Shown: positions 26,271-34,563 of the stretch, in pieces
Position numbering within the stretch: position 1 is the first letter of the stretch
Layout: each line of letters starts with the position of its first letter
From: an uncultured Pelagibacteraceae bacterium
GTDB taxonomy: Bacteria; Pseudomonadota; Alphaproteobacteria; Pelagibacterales; Pelagibacteraceae
Assembly (NCBI GenBank): GCA_902559635.1
Contig: CACEIY010000001.1
Coordinates: forward strand, 1 to 64,000
DNA length: 64,000 nucleotides
Direction: 5' to 3'
The notes under the pieces: generated by a model
Told to the model about the DNA's origin: nothing
The model's input: the letters and a program-made list of their open reading frames with translations, nothing else
Databases searched by the model: none
Position numbers and translations under genes: made by a program

Positions 26271-27059
26271 ATGATTAAAAAATTAATAGTAATATTAATT
26301 ACAACCTTTGCGTTAACTTTCAATGTTAGTGCATCTTCTGATGGAGAGTTATTATTAAAAAAAAATGAACCAGCTGAAGTAGAAGATTGTTTTGAAGGAC
26401 TTAACAGGGCTTCATTTGCTCTAAATCAAGGTTTAGATAAAGTTATATTCAAACCAGTATCAAGTGTTTATAGATTATTACCATCTCCAATTAAAACTGG
26501 AGTAAGTAACTCACTAGATAATTTATCTAATGTTGTAACTATTCCAAATAATATTCTTCAAGGCGAATTTTCTAAAGCGGGAATAAATACTGGACGATTT
26601 ATAATCAACACAACAGTTGGTGTTTTGGGTCTTATTGATGTTGCAACTTATCTTGGGTTTACAGAATATGAACAGGAAGATTATGGTCAGAGTTTAGCAG
26701 CACATGGCATTGGACCTGGTTGTTACATAGTGCTTCCAGTGTTAGGTCCAAGTACCGCAAGAGATACTGTGGCATCATTAACAAATTTTATCGGTGGAGA
26801 TGCTTGGTATAATGTAACGGTAAGAAATGATACTCATTACTTTAGTGATGTTGATTATTATTCATCTAAGATTACAGATGGAATTGATTTTAGAGCAAAA
26901 AACTATGACTCTCTTGAAAATCTTAAAAAAAATTCATTAGATTTTTATGCTTCAGTTAAAAGCTTATATTTACAAGATAGACAACAAAAAATTTTAAATA
27001 GTAAAAGAATAATCGAAACTCAAGATGATAGTGGCTGGGAAGAAATAGAAACACAATAA
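26271..27059 (+). CDS. mlaA: Phospholipid-transport protein MlaA (VacJ), apparently not a lipoprotein
   Basis: Outer-membrane channel component that removes mislocalised phospholipids from the outer leaflet and hands them to MlaC. Family features: FEGLNRASFALNQGLD, NNLQ-type NIPNNILQGEFSKAG region, INTTVGVLGLIDVA, EDYGQSLAAHGIGPGCYIVLPVLGPSTARD. A signal peptide spans residues 1-~22 (ending NVSASS), but no lipobox cysteine follows, unlike E. coli MlaA. 262 aa is normal. mlaC follows after 13 bp. The MlaFED transporter genes are not in the window. Confidence 0.94.
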   Translation: MIKKLIVILITTFALTFNVSASSDGELLLKKNEPAEVEDCFEGLNRASFALNQGLDKVIFKPVSSVYRLLPSPIKTGVSNSLDNLSNVVTIPNNILQGEFSKAGINTGRFIINTTVGVLGLIDVATYLGFTEYEQEDYGQSLAAHGIGPGCYIVLPVLGPSTARDTVASLTNFIGGDAWYNVTVRNDTHYFSDVDYYSSKITDGIDFRAKNYDSLENLKKNSLDFYASVKSLYLQDRQQKILNSKRIIETQDDSGWEEIETQ

Positions 27060-27072
27060 TTTCTGCAATAAA

Positions 27073-27663
27073 ATGTTTGAAAAAAAATTATTGATCCTTT
27101 TAATTCTTTTTTCTTCTATAATTACAAAGTCATTTTCTATAGAACCTGATGTTTTTGTTCAATCTACCGTAAATAGAGCCTCGACATTACTTGCTGAAAA
27201 TATCTCAAAAGATCAAAAAATTGAGAAATTAAAATTAATTGCCAAAGAAACAGTTGATATAAGAGGTATTGGTTTTTACACTCTTGGCTCTAAGAGAAAA
27301 AGTTTAAATGAAACAGATAAAAATCAATATATTAAATTATTTGAAAAATATTTTTTAATAACCTTTTCCAGCAGATTAGCTGAGTATACTAATCCAGAAA
27401 TTGAAGTTACTAATAAAGAAAAGTTGAGTGAGAATTATACTATTGTAAATAGCACCTTAAAGGCTACCAGCGAAAGACCTGAAATAAAGATAGATTGGAG
27501 AATATATACTAAAGATCCTGATAATCCTTTGATTAGAGATTTAATAATTGAAGGGCTTAGTTTAGCTCGGACACAAAAAGAAGAATTTGCTTCTATTTTA
27601 AATTCCAATAATGGAGATATAAAGGCTTTATTCAAAGTTTTAGAAGAATTTTCAAATAAATAA
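27073..27663 (+). CDS. mlaC: Periplasmic phospholipid-binding protein MlaC
   Basis: Shuttles phospholipid between MlaA in the outer membrane and the MlaFEDB transporter. It has a signal peptide (residues 1-~22, ending SFSIEP) and an MlaC/Tol-tolerance-type fold: LKLIAKETVDIRGIGFYTLG, then YIKLFEKYFLITFSSRLAEY, then KIDWRIYTKDPDNPLIRDLIIEG. 196 aa fits the family. The start is ATG at 27073, with no strong ribosome-binding site. It is co-transcribed with mlaA. Confidence 0.92.
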   Translation: MFEKKLLILLILFSSIITKSFSIEPDVFVQSTVNRASTLLAENISKDQKIEKLKLIAKETVDIRGIGFYTLGSKRKSLNETDKNQYIKLFEKYFLITFSSRLAEYTNPEIEVTNKEKLSENYTIVNSTLKATSERPEIKIDWRIYTKDPDNPLIRDLIIEGLSLARTQKEEFASILNSNNGDIKALFKVLEEFSNK

Positions 27664-27675
27664 TGTTTTATTTCT

Positions 27676-27752
27676 TGGTGGGCCCGCCAGGACTCGAACC
27701 TGGGACCAATACATTATGAGTGTACTGCTCTAACCAACTGAGCTACAGGCCC
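27676..27752 (-). tRNA. tRNA with CAU anticodon (elongator Met or Ile2)
   Basis: Full cloverleaf of 77 nt including encoded CCA: acceptor GGGCCTG/CGGGCCC, D-arm GCTCAGTTGGTTAGAGC, anticodon loop CTCATAA, T-arm CCAGG-TTCGAGT-CCTGG. The anticodon is CAU. It is not an initiator (it has a normal first base pair). The C4-G69 and C5-G68 acceptor pairs, and the GGGCCTGTAGCTCAG start shared with many alphaproteobacterial tRNA-Ile genes, make Ile2 (lysidine-modified) a real alternative to elongator Met. Confidence 0.93.
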
Positions 27753-27883
27753 AAATAATAATGTAGATTTATAGTAATTTTTTTTTTAATCAAGAAGTAA
27801 TGTTTTCTACTTATTTTATAAATCAAGAAATTCATTACTATAATATAATTCATTGGTATATAGTTAAATTTGATGTTTAAAGC

Positions 27884-28984
27884 ATGAAATCAAAAAAATT
27901 TGTTTTTTTTATTTTAATAATATCGACCTTTTCTTTTATCTGGGGTCTTGGTATTGGTGTTTATAAGTGGTTTCCTTATTTTTATTTACTAGAAGCCAAG
28001 CAAATTTTTAGCCCAGGTGTTAAAAGGCAAGTTAGTGAAAATATACTAATTGATAATACTTATGTTCAAAAACATACTGAATCTATTGGAGAAAAGTCTC
28101 TTTTACTTAAGCGTGAGGAATTAATAAAAAAGGTTATTTTTAACAAAAGTTTTTTGAATATAATAAATGAAAAAATTGATGATAATTCTGAAAAAATTAC
28201 TACAGACATATACAACAACAAAATAAATGCTGTCTTAACATATGCTCCAAAATCTGAAAAATGTTTAAGAATATACTTACAAGGTCATGGTGGAGATCCT
28301 TTTTTTTACTCATATCATAATAAATTATTAAAATACTTTTTAAATGAGGGTTGTGATTTTTTATCAATGTCAATGACTGGGCTTGGAATAAATGAAGGAA
28401 ATTTTTCATACCCAAGTCGATATGGTCAGATGATGCTTGATAAGAATATGGCTAAAGATCATAAAAATTATGCATTCTTTTATGATAAAAATTATCCTAA
28501 TTTAGATCCACTAGCATTATTCATCACTCCTCATTACAAAATTATAAAATCTCTAACTTCTAATTATGAAGATATCTCAATCATGGGTATATCTGGTGGA
28601 GGCTGGTATACTGTTTGGCTTTCAGCACTAATTCCAAATATAAAATTTTCAGTTAGTTACGCAGGAAGTTTGCCTATGGAATATAGAAAATTTGAAGGTA
28701 TAGGTGGAGATTGGGAACAGCAAAATAGTCAAATTTATGATTATGTAAGTTATTGGGAATTATATAAATTAATGACATTAGATGAAACAGGCAAAACAAA
28801 TCGTCAAGCAATTCTAGTATATAATGATCAAGATGATTGTTGTTTTTATAATCCTTACGCTCAACATTTTAAATCAATAATAGATGAACTTAATTGGGAA
28901 AATTTTAATGTAATAATAGATGAAAATGACAAACATACTATGAATGTCGAGTTGATAAAGGAAGTGTATCAATCAAGAAAATAA
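27884..28984 (+). CDS. Putative membrane-anchored or secreted alpha/beta hydrolase
   Basis: I do not recognise a specific family. An N-terminal hydrophobic segment (residues ~5-25, FVFFILIISTFSFIWGLGIGVY) looks like a signal anchor. The rest fits an alpha/beta hydrolase: LRIYLQGHGGDPF (oxyanion region), nucleophile elbow GISGGGWY (Ser near residue 238), a late Asp in YNDQDDCC, and a terminal His in ENDKHTMN. The substrate cannot be inferred. The gene stands alone on the plus strand between two minus-strand tRNA genes, so it may be accessory. 366 aa. Confidence 0.7.
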   Translation: MKSKKFVFFILIISTFSFIWGLGIGVYKWFPYFYLLEAKQIFSPGVKRQVSENILIDNTYVQKHTESIGEKSLLLKREELIKKVIFNKSFLNIINEKIDDNSEKITTDIYNNKINAVLTYAPKSEKCLRIYLQGHGGDPFFYSYHNKLLKYFLNEGCDFLSMSMTGLGINEGNFSYPSRYGQMMLDKNMAKDHKNYAFFYDKNYPNLDPLALFITPHYKIIKSLTSNYEDISIMGISGGGWYTVWLSALIPNIKFSVSYAGSLPMEYRKFEGIGGDWEQQNSQIYDYVSYWELYKLMTLDETGKTNRQAILVYNDQDDCCFYNPYAQHFKSIIDELNWENFNVIIDENDKHTMNVELIKEVYQSRK

Positions 28985-29038
28985 ATCTATTAAAAAATAT
29001 CTATCTAATTTAACTTCTTATTTAATAGAGAATAATAA

Positions 29039-29113
29039 TGGTGGGCCGTGTTGGTTACGCTCCAACTACCCCTGCAATGTCAATGCAGTACTCTACTATT
29101 GAGCTAACGGCCC
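29039..29113 (-). tRNA. tRNA-Val (GAC), structurally aberrant
   Basis: 75 nt including encoded CCA. The acceptor (GGGCCGT/ACGGCCC, 7 perfect pairs), anticodon arm (CTGCA-TTGACAT-TGCAG) and T-stem (GTTGG/CCAAC) are intact. The D-loop is AATAGTA, without the usual GG pair, and the T-loop is AGCGTAA instead of TTCRANY. The anticodon is GAC (Val). It starts 8 bp downstream of the rpoD stop and so may be co-transcribed with rpoD. Stem preservation argues against a simple pseudogene, but function in translation is uncertain. Confidence 0.75.
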
Positions 29114-29121
29114 ATTGGATA

Positions 29122-30939
29122 TTAGCTCTCTAAGAAACTTTTTAATTGTTTAGATCTGCTAGGGTGTTTTAATTTTCTTAAAGCTTTAGCTTCAATTTGT
29201 CTAATTCTTTCTCTAGTTACAGAAAACTGTAATCCAACTTCCTCTAAAGTGTGATCAGTGTTCATGCCTACACCAAATCTCATTCTTAAAACTCTTTCTT
29301 CTCTAGGTGTTAAGGTTGATAAAATTTTTGTAGTTGCTTCACCTAAATTAGACTTGATTGCTTGTTCTAAAGGGGCTAGTGCTTTTGTATCTTCAATAAA
29401 ATCACCTAAACTACTATCCTCTTCATCTCCAACTGGTTTTTCTAAAGAAACAGGTTCTTTAGAAATTTTTAATACTTTTCTTACTTTGTCTAAAGGCATT
29501 CTTAGCTTTTGAGCTAATTCTTCTGGAGTAGCTTCTCTACCAAACTCACTTAAAATTAATCTCTGGGTTCTTACAATTTTATTAATTGTTTCAATCATAT
29601 GAACTGGAATTCTTATTGTTCTCGCTTGGTCAGCAATTGATCTTGTTATTGCTTGTCTAATCCACCAAGTAGCATAAGTAGAAAACTTGTAGCCCCTTCT
29701 ATATTCAAATTTATCAACAGCTTTCATTAAACCTATGTTTCCTTCTTGTATTAAATCTAAGAACTGAAGACCTCTATTAGTGTATTTTTTTGCTATTGAA
29801 ATAACTAACCTCAAGTTAGCCTCGACCATCTCTTTTTTTGCAATTCTAGATTCTTTTTCACCTTTTTGGACCCTACTAACTAATTTTTTAAAATCAGTTA
29901 CTGACATTCCAAGTTTATGGCTCATTTCAATTAGTCTTTGTTTTATATTTTTAAATTCATCTTTATTTTTAGCAAAAAAATCTTTCCATACTTTATTGGT
30001 GTCTAAGAATTTTCTTAAATTTGGATTAATTTCATTGCCAACATAAAATTTAATAAATTCATTTCTTGAAATTTTATGATTCATAGCAAGCCTTAGAAGA
30101 TTTCCTTCTAAAGATATAATCTTTTTGTTTTCTACATAATGTTTTTGCACAAGTTCTTCTAAAACAGATGGGGATAATTGAAGTGATTTAATATTATTTA
30201 AAATATCATTAACAATTTTTTCATATCCTTTTTCTTTTGTAGCTGAAAAAGTTATGGAATTTAAAGTACAATTGAGTTTTTCTTTTAGATATTTTATTAA
30301 TTTATTATAATCTTTTGTTAAAGTATGTACTGTTTTAAGAACTTTTGGCTTAATTTCTGTTTCCATTGCAGCAAGCGTTGGATTAAAATCATCTTCTTCA
30401 TCATTTGAAGTTTCGTCAGTGTCACCTGCGTTTTTTTGTTTTGCGCTTGGGCCTGTTGTCTCATCTTCCATGTAGTTAGTATCAATATCAATAATTTCTC
30501 TTACTAAAATTTCATCTTTTTGTAATTTTTCATTCCATTCAAAAAACTGTTGGGCAGTAATTGGACTTTGAGATAATGCTATTAACATTACATCTTTTCC
30601 TGCTTCAATTCTTTTTGCTATAGCAATTTCTCCTTCTCTTGAAAGTAGTTCAACACCTCCCATTTCTCGGAGATACATTCTTATAGGATCATCACTTTTT
30701 TCAATTGTTTTACCTTCTTCTTTAGAAGAAGATTCTTTTTTTCTTAAAACTTTATAATCAGATTTTTTTTCTACTAAAGTAACATTCTCATCTAAGATAT
30801 GAATGAAAGCTTGCGCTAAATTTTCATCCGATAAATTTCTTTTTCCAAGTGATTTACTTAATTCTTCATAGGTAATAAAACCTCTGTGAGTCCCTCGACC
30901 CATTAATCTAGCAAATGATTTTGTAATAATTCTTTCCAC
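29122..30939 (-). CDS. rpoD: Primary sigma factor RpoD (sigma-70)
   Basis: Housekeeping sigma factor. Domains in order: region 1.1 ([10 protein letters not shown]), region 1.2 ([12 protein letters not shown]), an acidic non-conserved insert, region 2 ([60 protein letters not shown] seen in pieces), region 3 ([12 protein letters not shown]) and region 4 ([33 protein letters not shown]). 605 aa, close to E. coli (613 aa). It lies 67 bp downstream of dnaG in the conserved yqeY-dnaG-rpoD order. Confidence 0.98.
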   Translation of the reverse strand: MERIITKSFARLMGRGTHRGFITYEELSKSLGKRNLSDENLAQAFIHILDENVTLVEKKSDYKVLRKKESSSKEEGKTIEKSDDPIRMYLREMGGVELLSREGEIAIAKRIEAGKDVMLIALSQSPITAQQFFEWNEKLQKDEILVREIIDIDTNYMEDETTGPSAKQKNAGDTDETSNDEEDDFNPTLAAMETEIKPKVLKTVHTLTKDYNKLIKYLKEKLNCTLNSITFSATKEKGYEKIVNDILNNIKSLQLSPSVLEELVQKHYVENKKIISLEGNLLRLAMNHKISRNEFIKFYVGNEINPNLRKFLDTNKVWKDFFAKNKDEFKNIKQRLIEMSHKLGMSVTDFKKLVSRVQKGEKESRIAKKEMVEANLRLVISIAKKYTNRGLQFLDLIQEGNIGLMKAVDKFEYRRGYKFSTYATWWIRQAITRSIADQARTIRIPVHMIETINKIVRTQRLILSEFGREATPEELAQKLRMPLDKVRKVLKISKEPVSLEKPVGDEEDSSLGDFIEDTKALAPLEQAIKSNLGEATTKILSTLTPREERVLRMRFGVGMNTDHTLEEVGLQFSVTRERIRQIEAKALRKLKHPSRSKQLKSFLES

Positions 30940-31006
30940 AGCAATTAAAGTTTGGAAGTCTTATATAATGTCAAATATATAAAAATCCATTATTAATTTA
31001 CTCAGA

Positions 31007-32782
31007 TTAATTGAGATTCTGCTTTTTTTTTAGCTCTTTTAGCTCGTTAAATGTTGTCTCACTCATATCTATTGAAAACTTCGATTCTAATTCTTGTATT
31101 CTGAACTCCAAATCATAATTCATTAAATCTCTTGAAATATCATCTAATAATTCCATAACTTTATGTTTGTCATCAGATTGATTTTTAAGAATATGTTTTA
31201 TAGGGGCAAATTTGCTTATTTTTTCTAACAATTGTTCGTCTAATTGTAAATCTTCAATTCTAACTTGCTGATCAGATTTTAATTTTTTAATTATTGTCTC
31301 AAATATTTTCTTATTAACTTCAGTAAATAATTTAATATTTTCAATTAAGTGAATATTCTCATTTATCAAATTCAAATTATTCAAAACTAAATATAATAAA
31401 GAAAATTCTTTAAGTTCTACTGCACTTAACGACTGGCTTTCTTTGAAATGTTTCTTTGTTGACTCCAAGGATTTTGTTCTTTTAAGATAAAATTTTTTCT
31501 TATTTTGATTAGAATGAGGCGTTAATTCAGCAATTTTTTCTAAAAAATATTCCAAAACATATTTTTTAATAAAGTTATCGTTAATGGTATTAGCTATATT
31601 TCTAAGTTTTTTTTCAAATATTGCCATCGAGGAAGGATTATTTTCAGTTTGTTTTTTGTAATGACTAAAAATAAACTGATGAATTAATAATTTACTTTGC
31701 TTAGCAAAATCTATGAAATTATCCTTACCATTTTTATTAACATAGCTATCTGGATCTTCTTTATCAGGTAAAAATAAAAATGAAATTTGTTTTTCAGGTT
31801 TTAATGCTTTAATTGAATTTTCTGCAGCTCTCAAAGCAGCTTTATATCCACTTTCGTCACCATCAAAACAAATTATAATATCATCAAAAAATTGATTTAA
31901 AGTAAAAATTTGTTTATCGGTTAAAGAAGTGCCTAAATTTGCAACTACATTATCAATTCCATTTTTATTTAGTCCAACTACATCCATGTATCCTTCAACC
32001 AAATAAATATGATCTTGTTTATTAGAAAGCTTTCTAGCTAAATCTAAATTGTATAAATTTGATCCTTTTTTAAAAAAAATTGTTTCAGGTGAATTGATAT
32101 ATTTTGCAAGATAATCTAAATTTTCAATTATTCTACCTCCCAAAGCTATAGGTTGACCTGAAATATTATTTATTGGAAAAATTAATCTACCTCTAAATCT
32201 TTCAAGATAGATTTTCTTTTTTTCATCAAAATAAAATAAACCAGTATCAATTAAAGATTGTTCTTCAAATTGGCTTTTAAATTTTTCAAAAAAACTTGGA
32301 TTTTTTTCTACGTAACCTATTTTAAATTTTTTAACTTCGTCTTTACTCAAAGACCTGTTCTTTAAATAATCTCTAGCTGACGAATGAATTTCATTTTTTA
32401 ATAATTCGTTATGATAAAAATCTACATATTGACTATAAATCGACTGATATTGTTTCCATTGTTTTTCCCTCTCTTCGTCTTGTTTAGTAAACGTGTATGG
32501 CTGCATACCTGCTAATTGTGCTAAGTGCTTAACTGCTTCGCCAAATTTAAAGTTTTGAGTTTTCATTACAAAATCAAAAATATTTCCATGTTCAGATGTT
32601 GCAAAACAGTGGTAAAATTCTTTTTCATCATTTACTGTGAATGAAGGTGTTTTTTCATTTTTAAAAGGAGACAAACCAACATATTCTTTGCCTCTTTTTT
32701 TTAAGACAACTGACTTTGATACAACTGTTGAAACTTTTAATCTTGTTTTAATTTCATCAAGATATTCTTTGGGATATTTCAT
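31007..32782 (-). CDS. dnaG: DNA primase without a zinc-binding site
   Basis: Makes RNA primers for replication. The N-terminal domain aligns clearly with the DnaG zinc-ribbon domain (FKNEKTPSFTVNDEKEFYHCF), but three of the four zinc ligands are replaced: Ser-38, Lys-41 and Thr-62, leaving only Cys-59. The RNA polymerase core is intact: LIFPINNISGQPIALGGR, TOPRIM VEGYMDVVGL, ANLGTSLT and CFDGDESGYKAA. 591 aa is normal. As I recall, loss of these cysteines is common in alphaproteobacterial primases. Its ATG overlaps the yqeY stop (TAATG). Confidence 0.96.
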   Translation of the reverse strand: MKYPKEYLDEIKTRLKVSTVVSKSVVLKKRGKEYVGLSPFKNEKTPSFTVNDEKEFYHCFATSEHGNIFDFVMKTQNFKFGEAVKHLAQLAGMQPYTFTKQDEEREKQWKQYQSIYSQYVDFYHNELLKNEIHSSARDYLKNRSLSKDEVKKFKIGYVEKNPSFFEKFKSQFEEQSLIDTGLFYFDEKKKIYLERFRGRLIFPINNISGQPIALGGRIIENLDYLAKYINSPETIFFKKGSNLYNLDLARKLSNKQDHIYLVEGYMDVVGLNKNGIDNVVANLGTSLTDKQIFTLNQFFDDIIICFDGDESGYKAALRAAENSIKALKPEKQISFLFLPDKEDPDSYVNKNGKDNFIDFAKQSKLLIHQFIFSHYKKQTENNPSSMAIFEKKLRNIANTINDNFIKKYVLEYFLEKIAELTPHSNQNKKKFYLKRTKSLESTKKHFKESQSLSAVELKEFSLLYLVLNNLNLINENIHLIENIKLFTEVNKKIFETIIKKLKSDQQVRIEDLQLDEQLLEKISKFAPIKHILKNQSDDKHKVMELLDDISRDLMNYDLEFRIQELESKFSIDMSETTFNELKELKKKQNLN

Positions 32783-33243
32783 TAACTATTTAATAATTCT
32801 TTAATTAGAGGACCAGCTTTAGCAAAATCAATTTCGTCTGCATGTAATTTTTTTAATTCTCCCATTACTTTGCCCATATCTTTTACTGAACTTGCTCCAA
32901 GTTTAGAAATTATATCAACGCATATTTTCTTAGTTTCTTCTTCACCAAGTTGTTTAGGTAAAAATCTAGCTATAATATCATATTCTTTTTGCTCTACATC
33001 TAAAAGGTCTGTCCTATTATTTTTTTTATAAATATCTATCGATTCGGCTCTTTGTTTAAGCATTTTTTTCAAAAGTTTTTTAATATCTTCATCATCAGTT
33101 TCTTTTTTATTTGGGCCAGATCTATTGGATATATCTAAATCCTTCATTGAGGATAGAATTAACCTGTAAGTTGATATTTTCGTTTTATCTTTAGCTTTTA
33201 AAGCATTTTTATATTCAGCCTCAATTGTTTCTCTTATTGGCAT
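32782..33243 (-). CDS. YqeY/GatB-tail family protein
   Basis: A 153-aa helical protein of the YqeY family, related to the C-terminal tRNA-binding part of GatB. Features: RETIEAEYKNALKAKDK at the start, STYRLILSSMKDLDI, YDIIARFLPKQLGEEE, and DMGKVMGELKKLHADEIDFAKAGPLIKELL at the end. A role in tRNA-dependent amidation or tRNA quality control has been suggested for the family, but the function is unproven. It heads the conserved yqeY-dnaG-rpoD unit and diverges from carA. Confidence 0.9.
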   Translation of the reverse strand: MPIRETIEAEYKNALKAKDKTKISTYRLILSSMKDLDISNRSGPNKKETDDEDIKKLLKKMLKQRAESIDIYKKNNRTDLLDVEQKEYDIIARFLPKQLGEEETKKICVDIISKLGASSVKDMGKVMGELKKLHADEIDFAKAGPLIKELLNS

Positions 33244-33283
33244 ATTTTTTTAATCTACTGCAAAGAAAAAAATCTTCAAAAGA

Positions 33284-33310
33284 AAAATTGTTTTTTTACA
33301 ATTTTATAAT
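33284..33310 (+). promoter_or_regulatory. carA upstream region: inverted repeat overlapping a TATAAT box
   Basis: AAAATTGT (33284-33291) and ACAATTTT (33298-33305) form a perfect 8-bp inverted repeat with a 6-T loop. The right arm runs into TATAAT (33305-33310), a perfect -10 for carA about 60 bp upstream of its start. No matching -35 is visible 17 bp upstream, so an activator-dependent promoter or a chance AT-rich palindrome are both possible. Confidence 0.35.
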
Positions 33311-33369
33311 ACATCTCTGTTGCGATAATAAATCAATTAATGTATTAACCTTTAACTTATGAGTTGTAA

Positions 33370-34563
33370 TTGATCAAAAAAGTAAAAAAAACTCACAAAA
33401 AAAATTCTCAAATTAATACAGGCGTTTTAGTTCTTGAAAATAAAAAAGTTTTTAAGGGTATTGGAATTGGTTATGAAGGAGAAGCAACAGGTGAGGTTTG
33501 CTTTAACACTTCATTAACAGGGTACCAAGAAATAATATCTGACCCATCATATGCAGGACAAATTATAAACTTTACCTTCCCTCATATTGGAAATGTAGGG
33601 ACTAACAAAGAAGATTTTGAGTCTGATAAAATATGGACTAAAGGAGTAGTTTTTAATTCAGAAATAACTTCACCATCAAACTATAGATCTTTTCAACATT
33701 TAGATGCTTGGCTCAAAAAAAATAAAATAGTTGGAATTACAGGGTTAGACACAAGAAGTTTAACCAATTTTATTAGAGACAAAGGTGCTCCTAAAGGAAC
33801 TATTGCTTACTCAAAAAAAGGCAAGTTTAATATCAGTAGACTTACTAACTCAACAATAAAATGGAGTGGATTAAAAAACTTAGATCTTGCAGATCAAGTA
33901 ACTACACAGAAAAATTATATTTGGAAAGGTCTTAAGACATGGAAAAAAGGAGTGGGTTATAAAAAAAATAGTAAAAATTCTTTTCATGTAGTTGCTATAG
34001 ATTATGGAATTAAGAAAAATATTTTAAGATATTTTTCTGACTTCAAATGTAAAGTGACTGTAGTTTCATGTAGAACATCTTCTGAAAAAATTTTAGCCCT
34101 TAAACCTAATGGAATATTTTTATCAAACGGTCCTGGAGATCCGGCTGCAACTGGGAAATACGCGATTAAAATAATTAAAAATCTGATTAATAAAAACCTA
34201 CCTTTATTTGGTATTTGTCTTGGACATCAAATACTAGCGCTAACATTAGGTGGCAAAACAAAAAAAATGAAATTGGGACATAGGGGTGCAAACCATCCTG
34301 TTAAAAATTTAATCAATGACAATGTAGAAATCACTAGTCAGAATCATGGTTTTGAAGTAGTCAAAGATAATTTACCAAAAAATATTGAGGTTACTCATAA
34401 ATCTCTATTCGATAACAGTATTGAAGGTATAAAACTAAAAAATAAACCTGTGTTTTCTGTTCAATACCATCCAGAATCAAACCCTGGACCACAGGATAGT
34501 GTTTATTTATTTCAAGAATTTATTAACAACATGAAAAAAAATGCCAAAAAGAAAAGATCTTAA
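33370..34563 (+). CDS. carA: Carbamoyl-phosphate synthase small subunit (glutaminase)
   Basis: Hydrolyses glutamine and feeds ammonia to CarB for arginine and pyrimidine synthesis. The N-terminal domain shows [15 protein letters not shown] and HIGNVGTN. The class I amidotransferase domain shows [10 protein letters not shown], the nucleophile GICLGHQIL and the catalytic YHPESNPGP. 397 aa is slightly longer than E. coli CarA (382 aa) owing to a Lys-rich N-terminus. The start is TTG at 33370; the only nearby ATG (33359) is in another frame and hits a stop. It overlaps carB by 23 bp. Confidence 0.97.
   Translation: MIKKVKKTHKKNSQINTGVLVLENKKVFKGIGIGYEGEATGEVCFNTSLTGYQEIISDPSYAGQIINFTFPHIGNVGTNKEDFESDKIWTKGVVFNSEITSPSNYRSFQHLDAWLKKNKIVGITGLDTRSLTNFIRDKGAPKGTIAYSKKGKFNISRLTNSTIKWSGLKNLDLADQVTTQKNYIWKGLKTWKKGVGYKKNSKNSFHVVAIDYGIKKNILRYFSDFKCKVTVVSCRTSSEKILALKPNGIFLSNGPGDPAATGKYAIKIIKNLINKNLPLFGICLGHQILALTLGGKTKKMKLGHRGANHPVKNLINDNVEITSQNHGFEVVKDNLPKNIEVTHKSLFDNSIEGIKLKNKPVFSVQYHPESNPGPQDSVYLFQEFINNMKKNAKKKRS

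Noticed and set aside
27776-27796. T-rich tract after the CAU tRNA as an intrinsic terminator
   Set aside because: No GC-rich hairpin precedes it; runs of T are everywhere in this sequence.
28200-28415. 71-aa minus-strand ORF inside the hydrolase
   Set aside because: Antisense shadow without any recognisable feature.
27788-28980. AATCAAGAA repeats at 27788, 27821 and 28971 flanking the hydrolase gene, as possible insertion target repeats
   Set aside because: The longest shared match is 10 bp in very AT-rich DNA, one copy is inside the coding end, and there are no terminal inverted repeats. About one such match per window is expected by chance.
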